Source of the DNA: Pestalotiopsis fici W106-1
Lineage: Eukaryota > Ascomycota > Sordariomycetes > Amphisphaeriales > Sporocadaceae
NCBI RefSeq assembly: GCF_000516985.1
Contig: NW_006917096.1
Span: forward strand, 915,606-979,605
DNA: 64,000 nucleotides
Direction of reading: 5' to 3'
Made by a program: the position numbers and the translations under genes. Within the stretch, counting starts at the first letter, position 1; every line of letters begins with the position of its first letter. This document shows, piece by piece, positions 50,748 through 60,932 of this stretch. The notes below the pieces were generated by a model, which saw nothing but the letters and a program-made list of their open reading frames with translations, was not told the DNA's origin and did no database searches.

Positions 50748-50980
50748 TATTAATTAAAATAATATTTTCCTATTAAAGTTTAAATTAATTTAATATTAAT
50801 ATTAATTATATAATATATTAATTTATATTTTGCGCCTTTTAATTTTAATAAGGTATACGCTTATTTAGGTAGCCCCGGCTAATCCCCGGGAGGTCCCGTA
50901 TATCTATCTAGACACTATAGTATTAATCCGTGTGCTCAAGCACACGCCAGTGTATGGGAACCATAGTCCACCATCTGACA
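50748..50980 (-). repeat. Right LTR (5' LTR of the element)
   Basis: 233 bp. Here the outer (right) part from about 50910 is unmutated (for example CCGTGTGCTCAAGCACACGC), while the same positions in the left LTR are A/T-converted. The inner half is converted. Confidence 0.93.
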
Positions 50981-50985
50981 ATAAT

Positions 50986-51626
50986 CTACCAACAGCAACG
51001 CAGAGTCAGAAGCTGCAAGCTAGCGGTAACTTATAAGACCCCGAGGCATCATAACATGACACGACTGGCCAAGGGCCTTGATTAAGAAGAGAAAAAAAAA
51101 ATTGTCATCATACCATCCATCCACCCAGTAATTCATTTGTCGTTTCAAGGTCACATCGGATACATACTATTGGACGCGGCCTCGGTCGCGTCTCCAAAAT
51201 CGTTGCACTGTTTTGCTCTGTCCAATAACTAATACGCCAACACACACAGGTCGGGGATCATGACCTGGCGAATATTCAATGACAGGTTGACAAATCATTG
51301 TCACCTTTTTCGATAATTCCAAATTCTTTCCTTTTTCTCTATTTTTCAAAGTCCTAGGCAACCAACTTGAATACATTAGACGCTTTTACAACGTTGATGG
51401 TAATATCCGTACCCGCGCTGTTGGGTGTTGACTGGTACTTAACTACATCTCCACCTGCTTAGTCACGGCATCGACTTCCGTCTTCTGAGATCAATCAATG
51501 GCGAGAGCATGTCCCTAGACCCAGCAGCAGGATCAAGAGCCCGTGCCGACGAGGCTCCTCATCAGCAGGGTCATTGAGCATACAGGACAGACTCTGGAAA
51601 CATCTTTACTGCCCACTCATCTCATC
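50986..51626. other. Promoter region of CCE1-like gene
   Basis: Normal base composition resumes directly after the retrotransposon's target duplication. About 640 bp with an A9 run near 51092 and no gene recognised. Confidence 0.5.
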
Positions 51627-52613
51627 ATGGTGCAATCCGCGGCCAAGCTGGTGCAGTCGTTGAACTCGGCCCAGCTGAAGAAGCTCGCAATCGCTTGCGG
51701 CGTGGCTTCTTCAGGGACTAAGACTGTCTTGGCCCAGCGTCTTGAGGCGACAGCCCAAGCCCTGGCGCAAAACAAGTCCGTGTCAGCCTCCGATAAAGGC
51801 ATTTTGTCTATCGACATGGGCATTCGGAATCTGGCATTTGCATATCTTGTAGCGCCTGCTTCCCGCGCCCGCAATAAGCGCAGCCTTGTTGGGGTAAATG
51901 CGCCCGTCCCCAATGTTGATGTGAAGTTATGGAACCGCATGGTGCTTGCAGATCCGCAACTTGGCCAGGAAGCCCATGTGGAAGAGGCTAGGTGGAGCCC
52001 TAGCTATATGGCCGACATGACGCTCGACCTGGTACAGAATGTGCTGTTGGGACCCGAAAATCCGCCAGCTTACATCTTGATAGAGCGGCAGAGATTCAGA
52101 AGCGGCGGCGGTTCGGCTGTGCAGGAGTGGACTCTCAGAGTTAATACCTTCGAAGCCATGCTTTACTCGACCCTGAGAACCCTCAAGTCTTGCGGGAGAT
52201 GGAGTGGACAAGTCATTCCAATTTCACCACAACGTGTCGGACCGTTCTGGCTTGAAGGTGCTGCCCATACTGAGCTCTCTAAACCTGTCAGTTCCAAATC
52301 AGAGCTTGGCAAGGTTACCAAGGCGAAACAAAAGAAGGCAAAAATTGACCTCGTAGGCAATTGGTTGCAAGATGGCAAGATTGTACCTTCAGGTCAAGCC
52401 CAGGTCACTGCAACGTCTTATCTTGAGCGATGGAATGGCAAGCGTACCAGGAAATCTCGAGACGAGACTGAGTCTGTACAGGAGCGTTTGCAGAAGCTTG
52501 ATGATCTCGCCGATTCCTTATTACAAGGTTTGGCCTGGATAAAGTGGCAGGACAACATTCGATTGTTGGATAAAGACGGTCCAGAAGCTCTCCTAGAGGA
52601 GGCCGCGCCTTGA
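51627..52613 (+). CDS. CCE1: Mitochondrial Holliday junction resolvase CCE1/YDC2, with SAP domain
   Basis: Single exon, 328 residues, from the ATG at 51627 (tcatcATGg); the frame is open further upstream but without ATG. The N-terminus holds a SAP-type DNA-binding helix pair (LVQSLNSAQLKKLAIACGV, then KTVLAQRLE), as in yeast Cce1 and S. pombe Ydc2. The RNase-H-like nuclease core begins ILSIDMGIRNLAFAYL with the first catalytic Asp. It continues with YILIERQRFRSGGG (Glu) and ends with KLDDLADSLLQGLAW, the Asp pair. The enzyme resolves four-way junctions of mitochondrial DNA. No clear presequence is visible, so import into mitochondria is inferred from the family. It stands 0.65 kb from the retrotransposon and is intact. 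Confidence 0.94.
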   Translation: MVQSAAKLVQSLNSAQLKKLAIACGVASSGTKTVLAQRLEATAQALAQNKSVSASDKGILSIDMGIRNLAFAYLVAPASRARNKRSLVGVNAPVPNVDVKLWNRMVLADPQLGQEAHVEEARWSPSYMADMTLDLVQNVLLGPENPPAYILIERQRFRSGGGSAVQEWTLRVNTFEAMLYSTLRTLKSCGRWSGQVIPISPQRVGPFWLEGAAHTELSKPVSSKSELGKVTKAKQKKAKIDLVGNWLQDGKIVPSGQAQVTATSYLERWNGKRTRKSRDETESVQERLQKLDDLADSLLQGLAWIKWQDNIRLLDKDGPEALLEEAAP

Positions 52614-53712
52614 GATACTCTCCCAGTAGGCAGATATTCTTCACTGCTGGGGGAGAGGATAGGGTATTCAAGCAAGAAATGGAGACAGGTTATGTCTATT
52701 CCATCCTACATCATCGCCGATGGCTTGTATGCTGTGGCATGATGCTGGTGGTAGACATGTTTAGCGTGGGACGCGCAACTCCGAAAACAGTCGGTATCCA
52801 CGACCATATTACACCTTGAGTGACCACACACAAGGTAGGATTCGCTATTCCTTCTTTCAGCAATCGTGGGAGGCTGAACAGCGCACCAGGATAAGCCACA
52901 TCATGGCATATAAGGTGTCTAAACCAAATATCTGCTCAACGCCTGAGAACACTGCAAATCTTTATACAGAGCTGCTCAAATGAGACGTTGCGGTTGTTAT
53001 TTTGAGACCTGGGTTTGATTTTCTACCTTTCTGTTACGGCACCAATGAGTCAATAGGATTATGCCGAAATATACCTTAGGATTGTATATTAATCAAAAGA
53101 CGGGGGGCTTAAAATGGTCCCCGGCGACAAACTGGCTGCATTTACGGGACGGGTTCCCAGTGCTACAGTACGCCGGCGGCTAGCTGCCGTCACACCGTTA
53201 TTCATCTACGTGATCTCGACATCATGTAAGCACAAAAAGGAGGCGGTAATAGATTCAAACTCAAAAATAAAAACCAGCCTAAATATCGAGCCTGCAGAAC
53301 TGGCAAATGGGAAAATAACCATGCTGTCGTGCCCTCGTTTCTTTCAAAATGAATAAAGCTTCTTCGCACATCTTCGTCCACCCCTTCCAAGCTGTTTGAA
53401 TTACACTGCCGTTCCCACTTTCCCGGCGCCTTTCTGCCTGATATCCTTATGCCTCTTATCGCTTGATTCGATCGTGTTCGCGATATTAATGGAGTAGCAA
53501 TTTTATTGTCTTGTATCATGACGCACTAGAACAGTCAGTCGCGTATGAACACCTGCTCCATGAGTAATACGTCGTGGTGGTGGTTAAGAAGAGCGAGAGA
53601 GGGAGTCGGGGAAGGTTCGAGGGAATTCCTGTGTCTATCTGATCGTCGCCTCACTTTCCGAGAACGAGTGCAAGGTTATGCTTACCGAATGGTGAGTCAG
53701 GATACTCAGACT
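52614..53712. other. Convergent spacer, no gene recognised
   Basis: 1.1 kb between CCE1 (plus) and the casein-kinase-like gene (minus). Only short overlapping frames. Confidence 0.5.
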
Positions 53713-54653
53713 TTAGTTCGAGTTGGCCTGAGCGTACTTGTGTACCGTCCAGTCGAAAACGTAGTCGTACTGGAAGCCCTCACTAGCAAACAAATCACGA
53801 AATATTTTGCGCAGGTAGGAGTAATCGGGATGATGATGGAAAGGCAGAGATCGAACGTGGTTCATGTAGGTGGCAAACTCTTTAGGAAAGCCACGGTAAA
53901 GTACCTCGGTAGGGGTGCTGAGCTTCGTTTCTTGGATGGTACTAGCCGATCGGCCTTGCCAAGGCAGGTTACCACGGAGGAAATAGAGCAACATGTAGCC
54001 CAAGGACTCCAAATCGTCACGACGAGATTTCTCTGGATCATAAAAATTGATCAGTACTGTATCAAAGGAAAATAATGTAGCCACGTACCGACACCAAGAT
54101 GGGCATTTATGGACGCATATCGAGGATCACCATACAGTTTCTTGTTTTCTCTGTACGGAATGTGGACGTGGGTTGCTGGATCTCTGTATTTCTTGGATAA
54201 ACTGTAATCGATCACATGGACCTGATCTTCACCGTTTCCAATGCCCATTAGACAAACCTCTGGACTAATGTTACGGTGAATAATGGATTTAGAGTGTATG
54301 TATTCAAGACGTGAGAGGAGCTGATCTGTCAATAGCAGCGTCGTTTTCAGACTGAATTTACCGTTGCAGAACTGGAGCAGATCCTCCAAAGATGGGCCAA
54401 GCATATCGAGTACTAGAGCTGTGCGGTCCAACTCGGTGCCGCTCCAGTGGACATGGGGAACACCAACGCCTCCGGCAAGCGTTTTATACACTGGTGCCTC
54501 GCGGTGGAGCTTGCGGAGCCTTGTCGTGTCAGTCTCAAGCTTGATGGCAACCTCTGCGCCAGACAAGATGTTAGTTCCATAGTAGACGGCGCTGTCGAGG
54601 GAACTGCCTCCGATCTTGCGGCCAATCCTGAATATTTCCCCAACACGGATTTC
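53713..54653 (-). CDS. Casein-kinase-1-like pseudokinase, first exon unresolved
   Basis: Two sure exons, 54653-54089 and 54032-53713 (phase 1), encode 294 residues that align along their length with casein kinase 1 ([110 protein letters not shown]). Key residues are lost: the Gly loop reads GGSSLD instead of GSGSFG, HRD is HRN with the following Lys replaced by Ser, and DFG is DYS. The beta-3 Lys (VAIK) remains. It should not phosphorylate by the usual mechanism. The C-terminus stops right after the kinase fold. A candidate first exon (ATG at 54750, donor at 54715) joins one base out of frame, so the gene may be a pseudogene. It lies just behind the kinase-GTPase gene on the same strand. Confidence 0.75.
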
Positions 54654-54934
54654 CTATAACACTTTTTAGGGCTCATTATGTCTTGATATGCACGCAGGAC
54701 TTGACTTAGACTCACAAATTGCCTCTGTTACAATTTTGTAAGTCATCCATATTGTCAACACGCACGAAAGCATTGTACTGGCCGCTTGCTCACCTGTGGA
54801 GGCTAGCAAAAACGCGTTAGTAATTTATGAACTCAAGGATAACCAACCCTGCTCTTAGCCGTCTACTCACATCCTGGACGAATAGCAATTGCTTCAATCA
54901 GCCAATTGGCTAACATGGGACCTTAGTTTTAGTA

Positions 54935-57365
54935 TTACTTACATCCTAAGCACATTAATGTCTTGGTTAGTATCTTCTTAAAACACAAATTTAGTCTCGT
55001 GCTTCTACTGACAGACTTGGGATCTGGTGGTTCTGGAAACGTAAGCTCCTGATCCTTTCGCTCCTGGTCTTTTCGCTCCTCATCCTTTCGCTCCTGATTC
55101 TTTATCCTCCTCTCCAATTCGTCAATTCTCGCCATGTACATTGTGTCCAACGACATTTTGAGATCTTCGCGGTCAGCTTCGAGCCTGCGAATCTTGTCAG
55201 TCAGTTCTTCTTGTGTCTGGCGTATCATCTCAGCTGCTTCTTTGTCACGTGCAGCCTGTGCCTCTCTCATCTCGCTTTTCAGTTCCTCGAGTGCTTTCGA
55301 AGATCTTTCGCGTTCTTCTGCAATTGCTCGCTCCAGCTCTTGGCCAGCCCCTGTCTGTTCCAATGTTCTCTGGTTGTCAACCATTTCAGTTTGGATCTGA
55401 AGAGGAATTGGGTGGCTTGGGGACATGACGAAAATATCTAATAGCGCCATCGCAGATTTTGACGTATCATAGTGTCGTAACACCTGAGATCCTCTCTGTT
55501 TCATCCATCCCCAGTGGCCGTCAATCTGCATCAGCTCCTGTTCACGCTTTCGGCCAACTTCTTCGTCGTTCAATTGTTCCCACCTCGTGGTGGCAAGAAT
55601 GACATTTTTCAGAGCATCTGGCCCGCATAGTCTTTTGAAGATCATCAGGTTTCTCCGAGCCGAACCCTGCATGCGTACATCTGTAATTCGGTGCAGGTAG
55701 ATGATGCCTTTCAGCGTGATGTGCTCTTGGTATGAGGACCCGAGCCATGTTGCGAGTTCTTGCAAAACTTCTTTGTCGGACCGATTGGTGTCATCGAACC
55801 CAGGAGTATCGATGAGATAGACATTTACACCAGTAAAACGCGAGCAATGATAGATCCGTACGTCTCGTGTGCCTTAGATCATATTAGTGCTACTGTGGGT
55901 TATGAAATTTGGATCTCTATGATACCTACAGGATTCCAAGCCGTGTCCGATCTCAACCTCTGCATCCGTACATTTGGATATAAAAGTGCTCTTTCCAGCA
56001 CCCGTTACACCCATGAGAGCAATGAAGATGTCAGACTTGTGCGGCCGAAAGCCACCGCGAATATAATCAGCGGTGGGTTCATTAGCATTCACGGTGACGC
56101 TGGGGTCTCTTATGGTCATGGAGGACATCTTATCATGCAGATTTGTTTTCTCTCCTGATGAAAACTGGTAGGTGGAAGACATCTTTGTTGCCTCAGTACT
56201 CGTAGATCCCCAAGTCCCCTTTGCATCAATGTCGAAAACCGAATCTCTGTTGACTTCAGAAGCCGTGTCGCTGCTACTCAAAATATTAGCCCTTCTCGTC
56301 ATCGATACACAACAGAAGAAGACGGACTCATCGACAATGTCGTGACTTCGTGATAGCCAGTCGTGAGCTATGCATTGCTCAATGGTCAATCGTTTCTGCG
56401 CTTCGACGCGCATGGTATTGATCACAAAATCAACACAAAAATAACCACTAGATTTGTCAATACTCAGATGAGGGAATTTTCTGCGACCATTGGCATAATC
56501 AACCAGTTTGTAAACATCAGGAAAAGGGGGCGACCCGGTCCGCAGGCAGTAGGCAATAGCTCCTAGTGACCATACGTCCACAGCGGCCGTATAGGAACTT
56601 TTCGACCGTCTCAGTACTTCTGGCGCAACATAGCCATGACTGCCAACGTTTTGCGTTGCAAGCAATGACCCATCGGTATTCTTAGCAAGACCAAAATCAG
56701 AAATCTTGACATGCCACTCCGGGGCTGGATTGTGGACCAGTATATTCTACAGCCCTATTAGCAATAATTACACTCTACCTATATCCGGTCATTGCTGCTG
56801 GACAGACCAATGGTTTCAAGTCTCTGTGGACAAAGCTCTTCTGATGCATGTATTGTAGGGCCTGAGCGACTTGGGCCGTGATCACAGCGGCGTCAGCCTC
56901 TGGTATGGGTTGCTTTGTGTTGATGTAGTCCTGAAGATTACCATGGGGAACAAATTCCATGGCAATGTAGAGATGGCCGTCATCCTTGAACCAACCAGAG
57001 CATTGGACAAAGTGCTCTTGGTACTGCGAAACTCTCAACTTTTGTCAACGATCAAGGCTAGCTCTGAAGTTTACCTCTCGAATCTGTTTATCAGAAAAGG
57101 TGATCATCGCATGGACTTCACGTTGTTTTGCTTGCCCGGTCAGGGAGTGATTGGCGATGGCCTTGACGGCACGCAACGTCTTGTGTTGTGGGCCTGATGT
57201 GCACTCTTCGAGGCATACGGTTCCGAACGAGCCCTTTCCCAATGTTCTCACTGTGCGCCAAATGTTACGGCCATCGGGAGATGAATGCATGCGGCCGCCT
57301 TCGACTTCCTCGTACTTCAACCTCCATTCCTCGATGGCGCTGTAGTTCATGACATCTGACGCCAT
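54935..57365 (-). CDS. Ser/Thr protein kinase fused to AIG1-type GTPase
   Basis: Exons 57365-57075, 57038-56808, 56746-55930 and 55872-54935 (phases 0, 0, 1) give 758 residues. Residues about 40-310 are a complete active-looking kinase: Gly loop LGKGSFGTV, Lys in LRAVKAI, catalytic loop FVHRDLKP, DFG in KISDFGLAKN, and GYVAPEVL. A Ser-rich linker follows. From about residue 410 a P-loop G domain starts: G1 ALMGVTGAGKSTF, then VEIGHGLESCT, G3 VYLIDTPGFDDTNRSDKEVL and WLGSSYQEHITLKGIIYLHR, ITDVRMQGSARRNL, VILATTRW in the G4 place. This is the fungal AIG1-like group. A coiled coil ends in pentad repeats (ERKDEERKDQERKDQE). A GTAAGT at the stop codon could splice on further small exons (NWLIEAIAIRPG). 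The start is the first in-frame ATG. A signalling or defence role is inferred. Confidence 0.9.
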
Positions 57366-58080
57366 GATTGCACTTGAACGATTGTGCACTTCGCAACGAA
57401 AAATGCATAGAGAAGAGGAGGGGAGAGTTCTAAGCGCGGGGCTGAAAACATCAGCGTGTAGAAAGACGTCTTACGTAGAAAGGGTCGGGGGTTCTATGTT
57501 ATCCCTGTCAGGTATTGTGAAAGCCACTTACAAGGGATATTGTTCTAGGGGCTAGACAGGTCCATTGACACCACGGGTAGATGATACACGGAGCTCTGGA
57601 GGGCGGCACTGGCTGCCCACACCCCTTTTATGGTATCAGGCCGAAAAAGAAAACACTTGTCTGGGGGGGCGCATAGCTCATCAAAACTACATCAAGAGCT
57701 GGGCGAATCTCGAGGCGGGGGATACTGCATGTAGTTAGCGCTCGCCTAAATAAAGAAAGTGAGCTGCATGGTAAAGATACGCCCGGCATTGCTGAGGGGA
57801 AGCAGCTTTAGCGGGATCTCCGACGGCTTTCTGACTTGATTCGACGGATTGAAAGGGTGAAATGGAAAAGATGGTGCACTGAGACATAACGTCTATGGTC
57901 GAGAGAAATTAGAGTACCGCTTCTAAGCATTTTATAGCCACGCTAGTTTCAGAAAATATCTCGTGTTCAAGAGCGAGGTCCAGCAGGATATAGTTGCATC
58001 TGAACGTAGTTTCTTTGCTTTCGCTGCTTCTCCGAAATTTCAAAGGCTTCTTTACACAATCACTCCATCACCCCTGAATC
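57366..58080. promoter_or_regulatory. Divergent promoter of kinase-GTPase and HeLo-like/pseudokinase genes
   Basis: 715 bp separate the two start codons, so the genes are head-to-head and could share regulation. No specific site was recognised. A G8 run stands near 57662. Confidence 0.5.
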
Positions 58081-59866
58081 ATGGACCCAGTTTCAGTAAT
58101 TGGCATCGTACAAACCTGCTTCACGTGAGTGATTGTCCTACAGCAAGAAGTCCGAGCACGACTAACGACGCCGAAGGCTAGGACCGGAAGTCATCAAGAT
58201 ATGTAAGAACTGGAAAGAGGCTGGCAAGGAGGTTGAACAGCGGATACTTATTGTTGAGAGCTGCTGGGATCGAACACGGCGACAGGTTGACTTCATGTTA
58301 CACATCGAATCAGCGATTGACGACGAGCTGTTGCGCATCCTAGATGGGTTACTTGGCCAGCTGTGCATCAGCCTTACGGATGCCAAGAACAAACTCGAAA
58401 CAGTCACCAAAAGAGAGTCGCTTTCACGGCCTGGCTTTTTATCTTTCAGGTCAAAGGCCAAAAATGCGTCCTGGGTTTGGAAAAAGGAAGCCATCGACGA
58501 CATTATCGCCGAGCTCGAGGCATGGCAGCGCCGTTTTGATCCATCATGGTTTCTGCTCATGAGGATCACAAGTCCCACGATTGACAGCGAACTATTGAGC
58601 GCAAGGAAGAAAGGGCTTGGACTTGAAGGGTCAGTCATAGCATCAAACAATCCACTGGCTCTCGCAGCAGGGTTGCGAAATGTGCTATCTCCTGATCTGA
58701 GCAAGTTCAAGTCGCTGTTCCTGCCAGAATCGCCCATGGAATGGTGCGATATCCCTTACACAGGTATCAAGTTGGCTCGGAGGACGTCAGGAAGTGATAA
58801 TAAGTGGTACGTGATTGATCGTATCGACGTACGCTCGGGCGCGAAGGTGCGCGATGTCATGCGCGATGTCCGAGTATTGTCGGCCAGATTGTCGAAATCT
58901 GATCCATTGGTATTCGGATTGCTTAGCTGCAAAGGCGTTATTGGAATTCCCCGCAGCAATACACCCCCTGAACCAACGAAATGTTTCGAAAGCCAACAGA
59001 CTTCAAGTCTACCACTACGATCACGATCTCCCCGTCTCGACATGTCTGGAGATCATTCACTCCACAAACCCTCAGCGAGCCAACATGACTACAGCTGTTT
59101 TCAGATAGTCCTCCGTGTCCCTCATGGCATGAATCAATTGCAGTCACTGCGGCAGATCCTACTTGCTTCCGGGGAGGAACCGTCACTATCGCGCAAAGTG
59201 CGCATCGCTCGGGAACTTGCCAAAGCTGTCAGCTATGTTCACACATTTGCTTTCGTGCACAAGAACATCCGACCTGAGTCGATTCTATGTTTTGAAGACG
59301 CGAAGTCATCACAAAGCCACGCATTTCTGGCCGGTTTTGATGCTTTCCGGGCATCCGATGCGGGCACCATGATGGCGGGCGATCTATCCTGGGAGAAGAA
59401 TGTGTATCGGCATCCTCTTCGGCAGGGAGAAGATCCGACAGAGACGTTTAATATGCAACATGATATTTACAGCCTCGGTGTCTGCTTGCTTGAAATTGGT
59501 CTTTGGGAATCGTTTGTCGAATATGATTGCGAACGTCCTGATCGCGGCCCTTACTTGGCAAAGTTTGGAAAAACTTACCACAGATTTCGGGCGTATTCGA
59601 AAAGCAAGACGCCTAACAATCATGCAATAAAAGCCTCAAGCTTCCTAGATCTGGCGTTTAGCCTCAAGGACTTCTTGGTCAACGAAGCCTCGACTAAATT
59701 GGCACCACGCGTGGGCGACAGGTATATGCGCGTCGTTGTCTCTTGCTTAACTTGTCTCGACGAGGACAATCTCAACCCGGGCGAGCCAGGCGATGACACG
59801 GAAGATCTTGTTGCTATACGATTTATTGGGACTATATTGAAGGATTTGGATGATATCAGAGTGTAA
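58081..59866 (+). CDS. HeLo-like helical domain fused to pseudokinase (MLKL-like architecture)
   Basis: Exons 58081-58124 and 58177-59866 (phase 2) give 577 residues. The first exon was found by reading upstream: MDPVSVIGIVQTCF joined to LGPEVIKICKNWKEAGKEVEQ. Residues 1-200 are all-helical, with the N-terminal hydrophobic helix typical of fungal HeLo-type, prion-inhibition/propagation domains. The C-terminal half has a kinase fold (SLRQILLASGEE; KVRIARELAKAVSYVHTFAFVH; NMQHDIYSLGVCLLEIGLWE). The catalytic HRD reads HKN, there is no DFG (GFDAFR stands there), and no VAIK Lys is visible. This four-helix-plus-pseudokinase layout is that of plant/animal MLKL and fungal HeLo/HELL proteins that permeabilise membranes. 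Family placement of the N-terminal domain is by resemblance, not alignment. Confidence 0.88.
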
Positions 59867-59985
59867 GCTTTGTACCCCTTTCCAGGGTATTTCTGACGAT
59901 CTGTATGATCGACATGGGGAAGTAATGGTATCAATTGATGCAATTATCGCTGTATGTTTTCTATATGCATAACCAGACTCATGCC

Positions 59986-60932
59986 CTACGAGGACTTGGG
60001 CGCAACAGTCAGACCGCCCTTGTCGCTCTTCTTGCCCAATCGGCCCTGCGAAATGTAGTTCTCGCGCAGCCAGTCAACAGTCAGCTTGCCGTCCAATCCG
60101 CGCTCCTTGATGTAGTTGTCCTCGATAAAGGCGACCGTGTCGAGGCCGACCTGGTCCATAAAGGCGCAGGGCGCCACCTTAGCCTGGAACATGTGCTTCC
60201 ACAGCTTGTCGATCTGGTCGGCGTCGCTCACGCCCTCGGCCATGATCATAAGGGACTCGCGCTTGACTGCTGCCCAGAGGCGGTTGAAGATGAAACTTGG
60301 TTTTCTTGGTTAACAATGATTTTCGAAGGAATACTCATGTCATCTGGCACTTACCCGGTCGACTCCTTCTTGGCAGTAGCGGGCAACATTCCCGTTCTCT
60401 CTAGCACCTGGGTGAGGAAGGGGAAGATGGCCTCCTCCGTCTCTCCGTCGGTCATGAGCTCGACGGTGCGAATGTCCATGGGCATGGTGTAGTGTACATT
60501 GCAGATGAGCCGCCTGCGCTCGGAAGAGACCTTGTCAAGCATGAGACTGCTGCGGTACGACGAGCTGTTGGAGCCAATAATGCAGTCGCGGGGCGCGGCG
60601 CGGTCCAAAATCTCCATGGTATCAATCTTGAGCTCGAGTTTCTCGGGCACGGCCTCGATGACAAGCCAAGCATCCCGCACCGCCGTCTCAATGTCCTCGT
60701 ACGCCGCGTACGTGCCGTACTGTCCCGGTACCGGGGGGCTGCAGAGCTCGGCAAACGCTGCCTTGTTCTCCTCGATGAATTGCAGTGCGTCGGATCGTGC
60801 CACGGGTGATGGATCCCGCACCGTCACGTTGTAGCCGCCGGCGACGTACGAGGTGGCGATGCGTCGGCCGAGGACGCCGCCGCCCAGTACAGCGACTGGA
60901 CGGGAGCCGATTTCTGGTGCTTGCCAAGTCAT
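59986..60932 (-). CDS. 3-hydroxyacyl-CoA dehydrogenase family protein
   Basis: Exons 60932-60355 and 60295-59986 (59-nt intron, phase 2) give 295 residues. NAD-binding start: [29 protein letters not shown] (GxGxxG with acidic Asp). The catalytic region NSSSYRSS...[15 protein letters not shown] has the His in the usual place, although the following residues (YTMPM) differ from the classic HFFNP. The C-terminal helical domain begins [17 protein letters not shown] and has GVSDADQID. The family oxidises L-3-hydroxyacyl-CoA or relatives such as carnitine or gulonate (lambda-crystallin type). The missing NP suggests a non-classical substrate. It ends PKSS, not a peroxisomal SKL. Confidence 0.92.

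Larger units (their letters stand above)
45718..50980 (-). mobile_element. RIP-inactivated Ty1/copia LTR retrotransposon, complete with target duplication
   Basis: 5263 bp bounded by two direct repeats of exactly 233 bp and flanked on both sides by ATAAT (45713-45717 and 50981-50985), a 5-bp target duplication. Read on the minus strand, the LTRs begin TGT and end ACA. A purine tract (AAGGGGGTA) stands next to the left LTR at 45951-45960, as the polypurine tract of a minus-strand element should. Reverse-transcriptase motifs lie about 1 kb from that LTR, which is the copia order (integrase before RT/RNase H). The internal part has almost no open frames on either strand and is strongly AT-rich, consistent with RIP. 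Gag and integrase could not be read. Confidence 0.93.

Noticed and set aside
43900..50980. AT-rich block as a centromere, mitochondrial insertion or horizontally acquired DNA
   Set aside because: Exact TIRs with TA, and paired LTRs with a 5-bp duplication, explain it fully as two RIP-mutated transposons.
53545..54075. 176-codon plus-strand frame opposite the casein-kinase-like exons
   Set aside because: Antisense to sequence that aligns with CK1 throughout.
53713..57365. One single gene joining kinase-GTPase and casein-kinase-like exons
   Set aside because: Every GT-AG path tried from the small exons after 54935 into the exon at 54653 creates a stop or the wrong phase.
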